A DNA stretch of 64,000 bases from NCBI RefSeq assembly GCF_025725685.1, contig NZ_CP107008.1, positions 2,852,001-2,916,000 on the forward strand. The letters run 5' to 3'. The notes beneath the pieces are model-generated. The model worked only from the letters and a program-made list of their open reading frames with translations. It made no database searches and was not told the origin of the DNA. Within the stretch, counting starts at the first letter, position 1, and each line of letters opens with the position of its first letter. Positions 35,118 to 43,170 of the stretch are shown piece by piece. Position numbers and translations under genes: made by a program. This stretch comes from Halomonas sp. M4R1S46 (GTDB lineage Bacteria > Pseudomonadota > Gammaproteobacteria > Pseudomonadales > Halomonadaceae).

Positions 35118-35658
35118 TGATCCAATTGGATTCCTCGAACCGACGCATGGCGTGTTCGGGAGTCCAGCGCTGCTCATCGAGCGTTTCCGGGTCCCATTCG
35201 CTGCGCTCTGCGCCGAAGAAGTCGCCTCCGTAGATATGGATCGCCGCGGTCAAACGGGGAATCGGGTTGATCACCGAATGAATGATGTCGTGCTTCAGCG
35301 GCGCGGCGTCGCCGGCGGCCAGTGCCTTGGCGCCCACTGCCTCGATGTTCCCGTTGCTGCCTGAAACCCGCCGCCAGAAAATATTGTCCTCGCGACCGGT
35401 ATAGATGCCGATCACCGCCCACATTCGATGGTCGTGTGGCATGAGCGTCATGTAAGGCGCCCACACCATGTTGATGATGGTCAGCTCCTCCGAGCGATAG
35501 AGCGGGTAGAGCCCGCCGCGTGTCGGTTCCCCGAGTGCCTGGAGAATGGCGGCCGGATCGGAAACCGCTCTCGCGACCACTTCGCGCACCCGCCGGGGGG
35601 ATTCGTCGGCGGCAAGCGCGCTGCGACAATCGGCGATGAACTGTTCGGTGTCAAACAT
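35089..35658 (-). CDS. Cupin, cysteine-dioxygenase-like metal protein
   Basis: 189 residues, a double-stranded beta-helix with H75 and H77 (PHDHRMW), H127 (IIHSVIN) and H141 (IHIYGG), resembling the thiol dioxygenase branch that oxidises cysteine or mercaptopropionate with iron. The ligand and substrate are not certain. An ATG with GAGGGTA-type ribosome site starts the gene. Its last codons overlap the tandem duplication at 35010-35117. Confidence 0.7.
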   Translation of the reverse strand: MFDTEQFIADCRSALAADESPRRVREVVARAVSDPAAILQALGEPTRGGLYPLYRSEELTIINMVWAPYMTLMPHDHRMWAVIGIYTGREDNIFWRRVSGSNGNIEAVGAKALAAGDAAPLKHDIIHSVINPIPRLTAAIHIYGGDFFGAERSEWDPETLDEQRWTPEHAMRRFEESNWIIDHLGVDAA

Positions 35659-35869
35659 GATGGGTACCCTCCTCTACCGTGCGCCTCGACCGCCAACCCT
35701 GGTGTTGCCGCGAGAGAGATTCGGGAACCCACGGTGTCCCGGACAGTCGTGACGCTCGTGGAACTACGGGCGACGAAGTGAGAGATCCCGTGACTTCACC
35801 ATCGGCCACCTGGAGTGATACTTCCAATGCATTTATTGTTTTAAAAATGATGCAATTTTCATATCAAGC
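35659..35869. other. Gene-free stretch with AT-rich block
   Basis: No coding signal in 35659-35869. The segment 35825-35870 (ATTTATTGTTTTAAAAATG...) is unusually AT-rich for this genome and may hold a promoter for the LysR-like scrap on the plus strand or for the cupin gene on the minus strand. Confidence 0.3.
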
Positions 35870-35932
35870 ATGAACCTTCGCCACCTGAGTACCGGCGTCG
35901 CCGTGGCCGACGCCTTCAACGGCAGCGACTGA
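35870..35932 (+). pseudogene. 20-codon LysR-like gene start
   Basis: MNLRHLSTGVAVADAFNGSD and a stop. LysR regulators often begin MNLRHLRxFVAVA, so the first dozen residues look like a regulator start. After that the bases (AACGGCAGCGACTGACCGGACG) resemble the end of the dienelactone hydrolase gene at 34849-34877. That suggests a junction between two truncated genes. Confidence 0.3.
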
Positions 35933-35968
35933 CCGGACGCGCCAGGCATCACGCGCGGGCTTCCTCCC

Positions 35969-36898
35969 TCAGGGTTGACGGGCCTCTGACGGCGCCATGG
36001 CCGCCGGGCTGGTCTCGACCTTACTCACCACGCTGCCCACCACGATCAGGCAGGGCGACGGCAGCGGGTGGGCGGCGAGCTTGTCCGGCATGTCGGCCAG
36101 GGTGCCGGTGAGCGCCGCCTGGTCGGACAGGCTGGCGTTGGCCACCAGCATGATCGGCCAGTCGTCGGGCAACCCGGCACCGCGCAGGCCGGCGCAGATG
36201 GCCGCGACCTTGGCCAGGCCCATGTAGAACACCACGGTCTCGTCGCGGCGGGCGAGCGCGGCCCAGTCCGGGGCGCCGCCCTCACGGCACAACTGGGCGG
36301 TGACAAAGCGCAGCTGCTGGGCGTGGCCACGGTCGGTCAGCGGGATGCCCATGCCGGCGCAGGCCGCCGAGGCGGCAGTGATGCCGGGCACGATGTGCGC
36401 CGGCACGCCGGCCTCGGCCAGCGCGGCGAGCTCCTCGCCCATGCGCCCGAACACCCCCGGGTCACCGCCCTTGAGGCGCACCACCGCCTTGCCCTGCCGT
36501 GCCAGGTCGACCAGCAGCGTGCCGATCTCGGCCTGGGGCACGCTGTGATGGCCCCGCGCCTTGCCCACGTAATAGCGTTCGCGACCGGCGGGCACCAGGG
36601 ACAGCACCTCATCGCCCACCAGGCGGTCGTAGACCACCGCGTCGGCCTGCTGCAGCAGCCGGGCCGCCTTGAGGGTCAGCAGCTCGACATCGCCGCTGCC
36701 GGCGCCGACCAGGTAGACGCTGCCCGGGCGGCAGCCCCCCTGCCGGGAGAGTCCCGGGACCTCGGGTGCGCCTCGCGGTACCCACGGGGCGGCCCGCCAC
36801 CGCGAGGCGTCCCGGCCCAGCCGCACCAGCGCGCCGGCGACGCGCCCCACGACGTCAGACCACTTGGACGGCTTCAGGCTTCTGCTCGGAGCGCGCAT
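35969..36898 (-). CDS. cobA: Uroporphyrinogen-III C-methyltransferase
   Basis: 309 residues, S-adenosylmethionine-dependent enzyme making precorrin-2, the siroheme precursor required by NirB. Family blocks are GSVYLVGAGSGDVELLTLKAARLL, VVYDRLVGDEVL, GKAVVRLKGGDPGVFGRMGEE and PGITAASAACAGMGIPLTDR. The first 55 residues (basic) are longer than the usual SUMT. The start at 36898 is supported by GAGGAGG and lies inside the 3' end of nasA (44-base overlap), so the two are one operon. Confidence 0.9.
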   Translation of the reverse strand: MRAPSRSLKPSKWSDVVGRVAGALVRLGRDASRWRAAPWVPRGAPEVPGLSRQGGCRPGSVYLVGAGSGDVELLTLKAARLLQQADAVVYDRLVGDEVLSLVPAGRERYYVGKARGHHSVPQAEIGTLLVDLARQGKAVVRLKGGDPGVFGRMGEELAALAEAGVPAHIVPGITAASAACAGMGIPLTDRGHAQQLRFVTAQLCREGGAPDWAALARRDETVVFYMGLAKVAAICAGLRGAGLPDDWPIMLVANASLSDQAALTGTLADMPDKLAAHPLPSPCLIVVGSVVSKVETSPAAMAPSEARQP

Positions 36899-39590
36899 GG
36901 GCCCCCTCCTCTTCGATCAGGGATTTCAGTTCGGGGATACAGCTGCCGCACTGGGTGCCGCAGGCGAGTCGCGCGCCCAGCGCCTCGACGCTGGCATCGC
37001 CCGCGCGGATGGCGGCGACGATGGCGGCCTGGCCCACTTGGTGGCAGCTGCAGACCAGCGGGCCGTTGGCGGCGGCACCGTCATCGCAGCCGGCCAGCAG
37101 CCGACGGCGACGCCCGTCCCCCAGGGGTAGGCCCTCGGCCGCCTCGGCGAAGCGTGCGTCGAGCCAGGCCAGGCCCGGCAGCTCGGCGGGCGGCCCCACC
37201 ATCAGCCACCAGCGCAAGCGGCCGTCCTCGAGGCCGGCCGCCCGCCAGCGGCCGGTGGCGGGATCGTCACACCACAGCGAGGCCGGCACCGGCAGGATCT
37301 CGGTGAGGCGTCCCAGGCCCGTCTCGCCCTCGCCCCAGGCCAGCTGCCAGCGGTCGGCATGGGCCAGCGGGATCCGCGTCCAGTAGTCGGCGCTCTGCCG
37401 CACGGTCCCGGCGACCTCGAGATCCCCCGCGACCACCAGGGTGGCCTCGCAGGCCGTGGCCAGCGGCGTCACCGCCACGGCGCCGTGCTTGGCCTCGGGC
37501 TGGCCGGAGAGCGGATCGACATGGGCCGCGAGCAGGCTGCCGGCCAGGGCCCGGGCCGAGAAGCGATCGGTCCAGTGGATGGGCACGAACACCTCGCCGC
37601 GTCGCTGGCCGCGCGACAGCCTGACCCGACCACGGTACTCGCCGGTGGCGCTGGTCAGGCGCGCCAGTTGCTGGTCGCCGAGCCCGAGCGCCTGGGCATC
37701 CTCCGGGGCGATCTCGATGAAGGGTTCGGCCCGGTGGTTCATCAGCCGGGCCGCGCGGCCGGTGCGGGTCATGGTGTGCCACTGGTCGCGCACGCGCCCG
37801 GTGTTGAGCCGCAGCGAATGGGTCGCGTCGAGCGCCTGGATGGGCCCCCGAGGGCGCACCGGAAAGAGCCTGGCGCGCCCGTCGGCGGTGGCGAAGCGAC
37901 CCTCCTCGAACAGCCGGGCGGTGCCATGGGGGGCGGCGGCGGTCACCGGCCACTGGATCGGCGCCAGGGCGTCGTAGCCCTCGCGATCCAGCTCGGCCAG
38001 CGCCGAGATATCGAACATCCGGGCACGATGGCCCGGGTGGTCGGGCGCGTTCTCGAAGCCGGAGAGCCGGGCGTGCTCGGCGAAGATCTCGCCGGGATGG
38101 GCATAGGCGAAGGCCTCGCCATAGCCCAGCCGCCGCGCGACCTCGCCGATGATCCACCAGTCGTGACGCGCCTCCCCGGGCGGGGGCAGCAGCCCCCGCT
38201 GGCGGGAGATGCGCCGCTCGGAGTTGGTCACGGTACCGTCCTTCTCGGACCAGGACGTGGCCGGCAGCACGATATCGGCATAGGGCAGCAGGTCGGTGTC
38301 GGCCATGCACTCGGAGACGATCACCAGCGGGCATCTGGCCAGGGCCGCCCGTACCCGGTCGGCATCGGGCAGGCTGACCACGGGGTTGGTGGCCATGATC
38401 CACAGGGCCTGGATCTCGCCGCGTTCGATGGCCTCGAACAGCGCCACCGCCTTGTGACCGGGTCCCTCGGGCAGGCTCGGCTCCAGCGTGTCGGTGGCCC
38501 AGAAGCGGCGCACCCGATCGAGGGCGCCGGGACTGTCATAGTCCATGTGGGCGGCCAGTTGGTTGGCCAGACCGCCCACCTCGCGGCCCCCCATGGCGTT
38601 GGGCTGGCCGGTGATGGAGAAGGGACCGGCACCGGGCAGGCCGAGCTTGCCGCCGGCCAGGTGGCAGTTGATGATGGCGTGGCACTTGTCGGTGCCGCTG
38701 GACGACTGGTTGATGCCCTGGGAGTAGAGGGTCACCACGTGCAGCTGGCTGGCAAACCAGTAGAAGAAGGTCTCCAGGCGTTCCGGGTCGACATCGCAGT
38801 CGGCGGCGATGGCCTCAACGGAGCCGTCGTCCTCGCGGGCCGCGGCCAGCGCCGCATCCAGCCCGGTGGTGTGCTGTTCCAGGTAGACCCGGTCGAGCTT
38901 GCCCTTGGCGGCCATCCAGGCCAGCAGGCCGTTGAACAGGCGGGCGTCGCTGCCGGGCCTGAGCCCCAGGTAGAGGTCGGCGATCTCGCAGCTGTCGGTG
39001 ACCCGCGGGTCGATCACCACCACCCGCATCAGCGGGTTGCGGGTCTTGGCGGTGCGCAGGCGCTGGTAGAGCACCGGATGGTTCCAGGCCAGGTTGGAGC
39101 CCACCAGCACCACCAGCTCGGCCTCCTCCAGGTCCTCGTAGCTGCAGGGCACGGCGTCGGCGCCCAGCGAACGCTTGTAGGCGGCCACGGCCGAGGCCAT
39201 GCACAGCCGCGAGTTGGTATCCAGGTGCGGCGTACCGAGAAAGCCCTTGAACAGCTTGTTGGCGACGTAATAGTCCTCGGTGAGCAGCTGCCCGGACAGG
39301 TAGCCGGCCACCGCCGGGTCGCCGGCAGCCTCGCGGGTCGCCTGGAGCCGTTCGGCCACGGCGTCGAGCGCGGTGTTCCAGTCGACCTCGACACCGTCGA
39401 CCCGGGGGCGCGTCAGACGCCCCTGCGCGCCCAGGGTCTCGGCGAGCGCCGAGCCCTTGACGCACAGGCGGCCGAAGTTGGCCGGATGCGTGGCGTCGCC
39501 CTCGACGCCGACCATGCGGTCGCCGTCGATGTCGGCCAGCACGCCGCAGCCGACACCGCAGTAGGGGCAAGTGGTTCGCGCCTGATGCAT
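36855..39590 (-). CDS. nasA: Assimilatory nitrate reductase catalytic subunit
   Basis: 911 residues reducing nitrate to nitrite in the cytoplasm. N-terminal [4Fe-4S] ligands are C8, C11, C15 and C43 (CPYCGVGCG and RLCVKG), followed by the molybdopterin domains (SLGADAVPCSYEDLE, SQGINQSSSGTDK, ATNPVVSLPD) and a C-terminal BFD-like [2Fe-2S] segment around 850-895 (CSCHQVG ... CGTQCGSCIPEL), as in NasA/NarB of proteobacteria. GGAGGG lies upstream of the ATG at 39590. Electrons probably come from the NasB-like flavoprotein encoded on the other strand. Controlled by the sigma-54 promoter at 39716. Confidence 0.95.
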   Translation of the reverse strand: MHQARTTCPYCGVGCGVLADIDGDRMVGVEGDATHPANFGRLCVKGSALAETLGAQGRLTRPRVDGVEVDWNTALDAVAERLQATREAAGDPAVAGYLSGQLLTEDYYVANKLFKGFLGTPHLDTNSRLCMASAVAAYKRSLGADAVPCSYEDLEEAELVVLVGSNLAWNHPVLYQRLRTAKTRNPLMRVVVIDPRVTDSCEIADLYLGLRPGSDARLFNGLLAWMAAKGKLDRVYLEQHTTGLDAALAAAREDDGSVEAIAADCDVDPERLETFFYWFASQLHVVTLYSQGINQSSSGTDKCHAIINCHLAGGKLGLPGAGPFSITGQPNAMGGREVGGLANQLAAHMDYDSPGALDRVRRFWATDTLEPSLPEGPGHKAVALFEAIERGEIQALWIMATNPVVSLPDADRVRAALARCPLVIVSECMADTDLLPYADIVLPATSWSEKDGTVTNSERRISRQRGLLPPPGEARHDWWIIGEVARRLGYGEAFAYAHPGEIFAEHARLSGFENAPDHPGHRARMFDISALAELDREGYDALAPIQWPVTAAAPHGTARLFEEGRFATADGRARLFPVRPRGPIQALDATHSLRLNTGRVRDQWHTMTRTGRAARLMNHRAEPFIEIAPEDAQALGLGDQQLARLTSATGEYRGRVRLSRGQRRGEVFVPIHWTDRFSARALAGSLLAAHVDPLSGQPEAKHGAVAVTPLATACEATLVVAGDLEVAGTVRQSADYWTRIPLAHADRWQLAWGEGETGLGRLTEILPVPASLWCDDPATGRWRAAGLEDGRLRWWLMVGPPAELPGLAWLDARFAEAAEGLPLGDGRRRRLLAGCDDGAAANGPLVCSCHQVGQAAIVAAIRAGDASVEALGARLACGTQCGSCIPELKSLIEEEGAHARSEQKPEAVQVV

Positions 39591-39617
39591 AACGCCCTCC
39601 TCGATCGTGGGTCCCAA

Positions 39618-39666
39618 CGACGACGCCCACCGCCGCACGGGTGGCCAGCGCGGCGGTGGGCGTCGT
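39618..39666 (-). other. Leader hairpin of nasA
   Basis: ACGACGCCCACCGCCG and CGGCGGTGGGCGTCGT form perfect 16-bp arms around a 15-base loop, in the transcript leader between the sigma-54 promoter and the nasA ribosome site. Without a U-run it is not clearly a terminator; it could be an antitermination target or a protective stem. Confidence 0.45.
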
Positions 39667-39715
39667 TGCCTGGGGCCACCGTCATGGCGGCCCGGGAGAT
39701 GATTGCCCAGTATCA

Positions 39716-39731
39716 AGCAAGCCGCGTGCCA
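39716..39731 (-). promoter_or_regulatory. Sigma-54 promoter of nasA-cobA
   Basis: Read on the minus strand: TGGCACGCGGCTTGCT. It matches TGGCACG-N4-TTGC(A/T) at every fixed base, with GG-N10-GC. About 125 bases from the nasA start. Confidence 0.8.
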
Positions 39732-39826
39732 ACAGGCCCCGGACCCGCCGTGGCGGGACCTCCGGGCCGGCGAGGGCCGGGCCTTCGCGCCGCCCTGCAC
39801 CAGCCGGGGCCGTCGGCGCCCGATTC

Positions 39827-39843
39827 CGCACCGCTGCGGTGCA
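39827..39843. promoter_or_regulatory. NtrC-type enhancer between nasA and nasT promoters
   Basis: CGCACC-GCTGC-GGTGCA, one mismatch from TGCACC-N5-GGTGCA, the NtrC consensus. It is centred roughly 110 bases from the nasA -12 element and 100 from the nasT promoter, suitable for serving both by looping. Confidence 0.65.
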
Positions 39844-39918
39844 ACATTCCCCCGGCGATCGATGGCGACGGCGCCAGGACCGGCGCCCGACCCCGAACCT
39901 TGCCGGCATCGCGGCATC

Positions 39919-39934
39919 TGGAATGTATCTTGCA
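39919..39934 (+). promoter_or_regulatory. Sigma-54 promoter of nasT-nasS
   Basis: TGGAATGTATCTTGCA with GG-N10-GC and a perfect TTGCA at -12; the -24 block differs at two places (TGGAATG for TGGCACG). About 40 bases upstream of the nasT ATG. Confidence 0.6.
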
Positions 39935-39973
39935 TTGCTTCCTGCAAACGACCGATGCAACGAGCCACGCCCT

Positions 39974-40567
39974 ATGCCCCAGCCCCTGAAAATCCTGCTG
40001 GTCGATGACGAGATCGTGCGCGCCGCCATGGTCGAGGAGGCCCTCGCCCAGGAGGGCCATAAGGTCGTCTGCCGCCTGCAGAGCCCGGCCAGCCTCAACG
40101 AGATGGTCGCGCGTCACGCCCCCGATGTGGTGATCATCGACATGGAGTCCCCCGATCGCGACACCCTCGACAGCATGTCCCTGCTGAATCGCGAGAACCC
40201 GCGTCCGGTGGTGTTCTTCGCCGACCAGCACGAGCCCGACACCATGCAGGCCGCCCTGGAGGCCGGTGTCAGCGCCTATGTGGTGGACGGCCTGGTGCCC
40301 AGCCGGGTCAAGGCGATCCTCGAGGTCGCCATCGCCCGCTTCGCCTCCTTCCAGTCGATGCGCACCGAACTCGACAAGGCCCGCGGCCAGCTGGCCGACC
40401 GCAAGCGCATCGAGCGGGCCAAGGGACTGCTGATGAAGCACCAGGACTGCGACGAGGAACAGGCCTACCGCATGCTGCGCAAACTGGCCATGGACCGCGG
40501 CCAGCGCATCGGCGAAGTGGCCGCCAACGTGATCGATATCCTCGAACGACTGGAGAAAGGCCTATGA
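39974..40567 (+). CDS. nasT: NasT, ANTAR-domain antitermination regulator
   Basis: 197 residues: receiver-like domain (LLVDDE at 9-13, D56 as the expected phospho-acceptor position) and a C-terminal ANTAR domain (about 130-190: DRKRIERAKGLLMKHQDCDEEQAYRMLRKLAMDRGQRIGEVAANVI). NasT-type proteins bind paired hairpins in nitrate-gene leaders and prevent termination; NasS holds NasT inactive until nitrate binds. Overlaps nasS by four bases (ATGA). Start at 39974 chosen because LLVDDE follows at the normal distance. Confidence 0.93.
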   Translation: MPQPLKILLVDDEIVRAAMVEEALAQEGHKVVCRLQSPASLNEMVARHAPDVVIIDMESPDRDTLDSMSLLNRENPRPVVFFADQHEPDTMQAALEAGVSAYVVDGLVPSRVKAILEVAIARFASFQSMRTELDKARGQLADRKRIERAKGLLMKHQDCDEEQAYRMLRKLAMDRGQRIGEVAANVIDILERLEKGL

Positions 40568-41613
40568 CCGCGAGTCGCACCGCCGGGCTCGAGCGCCTGA
40601 CGCTGGGCGTCATTCCGCTGCTGGATGCCGCCCTGCCGATCATCGCCCGCGAGGGCGGCTTCTTCGCCGCCGAAGGGCTCGACGTCGCGCTGTCACGCGA
40701 GAATGCCTGGTCGACGCTGCGCGACAAGCTCGCCGCCGGCCTGCTGGACGGCGCCCACATGCTGGCCCCGCTGCCCCTGGCCATGAGCCTGGGGATCTCC
40801 GGCGCCGCCTGCGAGACCCTGGCCCCGCTGGTGCTGGGACGTAACGGCAACACCCTGGTGCTGTCGCCACGCTGGAGCGAGGGCATGCCCTCGCCGGAGG
40901 CCGCCGCCCCGCAGGGTGACGCCCCGGATCCCGCCGTCAGTGCCCGCGACTTCGCCCGGCGCCTGCGCCATCGCGGCGGACCGCCCCCCTGCCTGGCCAT
41001 GGTCCATCCCTTCTCGTGTCAGCACTACCAGCTGCGCGAATGGCTGGCCCTCGGCGGCATCGACGCCGACCGCGAGGTCAAGCTGGTGGTCCTGCCGCCG
41101 CCCCGCATGGCCGAGGCCCTGGAGGAGGGGCGCATCGACGGCTTCTGCGTCGGCGAGCCCTGGGGCAGCCTGGCCCAGCACCGGGGGGGCGGTCGCATCG
41201 TCGCCAGCGGCGCCCGGCTCTGGCCGGACCATCCCGAGAAGGTGCTCGGGGTCACCGCGGCCTGGGCCGAGCGCCACCCCGCGACCCTCGCCGCCCTGAT
41301 CCGGGCCCTCACCGGGGCCGCCGACTGGCTCGGCGCCTCGCCCGAGCATGCCCGCCGGGCACGCGACTGGCTGGCCCTGCCCCCCTACCTGGACCGGGCC
41401 GTGAGCCACCTCGAGACGCTGGCACCCGACACGGGCCCGGCACGGCAACGGCTCGGTGGCGACCTGCGCCCCTCCGCCGAGGCCATGGCCCCCATGGCCG
41501 GCCACCTCGACCAGGCGCTGCGGGCCCGCGGTGGCCGGCTGGACCCCGCCCGGCTGTCGGCCTGTTACAGCCCCGTGCATTTCGATGCCGCCACGCACCA
41601 GGAGCGTGCATGA
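40564..41613 (+). CDS. nasS: NasS, nitrate-sensing binding protein
   Basis: 349 residues, homologous to the periplasmic nitrate-binding protein NrtA but without a signal peptide, so it is cytosolic. LGVIPLLDAALPIIAREGGFFAAEGLDVALSRE starts the fold and GFCVGEPWG contains the binding site region. It binds nitrate and releases NasT to prevent termination. The start overlaps the nasT stop; a perfect hairpin (41622-41652) ends the unit. Confidence 0.93.
   Translation: MTASRTAGLERLTLGVIPLLDAALPIIAREGGFFAAEGLDVALSRENAWSTLRDKLAAGLLDGAHMLAPLPLAMSLGISGAACETLAPLVLGRNGNTLVLSPRWSEGMPSPEAAAPQGDAPDPAVSARDFARRLRHRGGPPPCLAMVHPFSCQHYQLREWLALGGIDADREVKLVVLPPPRMAEALEEGRIDGFCVGEPWGSLAQHRGGGRIVASGARLWPDHPEKVLGVTAAWAERHPATLAALIRALTGAADWLGASPEHARRARDWLALPPYLDRAVSHLETLAPDTGPARQRLGGDLRPSAEAMAPMAGHLDQALRARGGRLDPARLSACYSPVHFDAATHQERA
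41594..41610 (+). promoter_or_regulatory. Weak NtrC-like site at the end of nasS
   Basis: CGCACC-AGGAG-CGTGCA, two mismatches from TGCACC-N5-GGTGCA, about 95 bases before the weak sigma-54 match at 41698. Inside the last nasS codons. Confidence 0.35.
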
Positions 41614-41621
41614 GGCCCGTT

Positions 41622-41652
41622 CGGACGGCGGCGGGATACCCGCCGCCGTCCG
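41622..41652 (+). terminator. Terminator hairpin after nasS
   Basis: Perfect 14-bp arms CGGACGGCGGCGGG and CCCGCCGCCGTCCG with a three-base loop, starting nine bases after the nasS stop. No U-run directly follows. Confidence 0.6.
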
Positions 41653-41697
41653 CTACGACATATCTAATCCTTGATTTCATTGAGACAAATTACAGAT

Positions 41698-41713
41698 TGG
41701 CCCGATAATTGAA
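41698..41713 (+). promoter_or_regulatory. Weak sigma-54 match before the flavoprotein-nirBD operon
   Basis: TGGCCCGATAATTGAA: a good -24 block and correct spacing, but -12 reads GA instead of GC, normally critical. The NtrC-like site upstream and the matching context make it plausible, not certain. Confidence 0.35.
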
Positions 41714-41752
41714 AGGCCGTAAGTAACCGGAGCGGGCTCAGGCCTCTCCCTT

Positions 41753-41838
41753 GCGGTCAACGGCGATCGCCCACCGAATACCAGACGAAGACGTCTCAGC
41801 GCCCCCGCTGCCAGGGGGGCCGAGGCGTCTTTCGCGTT
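41753..41838 (+). ncRNA. ANTAR-type leader and terminator before the flavoprotein-nirBD operon
   Basis: The leader contains GCGGTC-AACGGC-GATCGC (41753-41770), a 6-bp stem with a hexaloop having A at position 1 and G at 4, the hallmark of an ANTAR target. It is followed at 41790-41829 by a strong stem (GACGTCTCAGCGCCCCC with GGGGGGCCGAGGCGTC, one wobble and two mismatches) and TTTCGCGTTT, a terminator. I did not find a convincing first ANTAR hairpin. NasT encoded just upstream is the obvious reader. Confidence 0.6.
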
Positions 41839-41853
41839 TCAGGAGGTTTCGAC

Positions 41854-43170
41854 ATGTGCCCCGATGCCCTTCCCGGGTCCGTCCCGCCACAACGTCCCAT
41901 CGAGCACCTGGTGATCGTCGGCAACGGCATGGCCACCCAGCGCCTGGTCGAGACGCTCGTGCGCCAGGCCGCGGCGCCGCGCCGTATCACCGTGATCGGC
42001 GAGGAACGCTGCCCGGCCTACAACCGCATCCTGCTCTCGCCCTGGCTGGCCGGCGACATGACCCATGACGACCTGCGCCTGCCCGAGATCGCCGGCCGGG
42101 CCGGCATCGCCCTGAGCACGCGGCTCGGCGAGCGGGTGACCCGGATCGACCGGGCCCGGCGCCGGGTGGTGACCGAGCGCGGCGAGGCCATCGCCTATGA
42201 CCGGCTGGTCCTGGCCACGGGCTCGCGTACCGCCCTGCCGCCGGTGCCGGGCATCGAGCTGGCCGGCGTCAGCGGCTTCCGGGATCTGGGCGACGCCGAG
42301 GCCCTCGCCGCCGCGGCCGAGCGCGGCGGCCGCGGCCTGGTGGTCGGCGGCGGCCTGCTGGGCCTGGAGGCCGCCGAGGGCCTGCGCCAGCGCGGCATGC
42401 AGGCCCGCGTGCTCCAGCGCAGCGAGCGCCTGATGAACCGCCAGCTCGATGCCACCGCCGCGACGCTGCTGCGACGCGAGCTGGAGGGCCGCGGGCTGGA
42501 GATCGCCACCGGCGTCGAACTGGCCGCCCTGGAGGACGACGGCCACGGCCATGTCGCCGCCGCACGCCTGGCCTCGGGGAAGCGACTGCCCGCCGACCGC
42601 GTGGTCATCGCCGCCGGCATCACGCCCAACGCCGAGCTCGGCCGGGAGGCCGGCCTGGCCTGCGACCGCGCCATCCGGGTCGATGCCTGGCTGACCACCT
42701 CCGACCCGGCCATCCATGCCCTCGGCGAGTGTTGCCAGTTCGGGACCCGCACCTTCGGGCTGGTGGAGCCGATCTGGCAGCAGGTCGAGGTGCTGGCCCG
42801 TCACCTGGCCGGGGAAGCGACGGCGGGCTTCGCCGACGCCCCGACGGCCACCAAGCTCAAGGTCGGCGGCGTATCCCTGTATGCCTTCGGCCCCACCGAG
42901 GCCGCGCCGGGCCAGGAGGCCCTGACCTATCACGACCCGCAGCAGGGCGAATACCGCCGCCTGCTGCTGCGCGACGGCCGCCTGGAGGGCGCCGTGCTCT
43001 ATGGCGACACCGCCATGGGGCCCTGGCTCTTCACCCAGGCCCGGGCCGGCACCCGGCTGGACGCCGCCCGCCAGGCCCTGGCCCTCGGCCAGGCCGATGT
43101 CGAGGCCCTGCTCGCCGAGCACGAGACCACTCTCCGAGACACCGATAGCCCCGAGAAGGAGGCCGCATGA
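41854..43170 (+). CDS. NasB-like FAD/NAD(P)-dependent flavoprotein
   Basis: 438 residues in the NAD(P)/FAD reductase family, matching the N-terminal half of NirB. HLVIVGNGMATQRLVETL binds FAD, VVGGGLLGLEAAEGL binds NAD(P)H, and KVGGVSLYAFGP is the interface domain. It lacks the BFD and siroheme modules. The likely role is electron donor to NasA from NAD(P)H, as with NasB. A strong CAGGAGG precedes the start. Its stop overlaps the nirB start (ATGA). Confidence 0.85.
   Translation: MCPDALPGSVPPQRPIEHLVIVGNGMATQRLVETLVRQAAAPRRITVIGEERCPAYNRILLSPWLAGDMTHDDLRLPEIAGRAGIALSTRLGERVTRIDRARRRVVTERGEAIAYDRLVLATGSRTALPPVPGIELAGVSGFRDLGDAEALAAAAERGGRGLVVGGGLLGLEAAEGLRQRGMQARVLQRSERLMNRQLDATAATLLRRELEGRGLEIATGVELAALEDDGHGHVAAARLASGKRLPADRVVIAAGITPNAELGREAGLACDRAIRVDAWLTTSDPAIHALGECCQFGTRTFGLVEPIWQQVEVLARHLAGEATAGFADAPTATKLKVGGVSLYAFGPTEAAPGQEALTYHDPQQGEYRRLLLRDGRLEGAVLYGDTAMGPWLFTQARAGTRLDAARQALALGQADVEALLAEHETTLRDTDSPEKEAA

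Noticed and set aside
37359..39989. An 876-codon plus-strand frame opposite nasA
   Set aside because: Antisense shadow of a gene with unmistakable nitrate reductase motifs; no domain or ribosome site.
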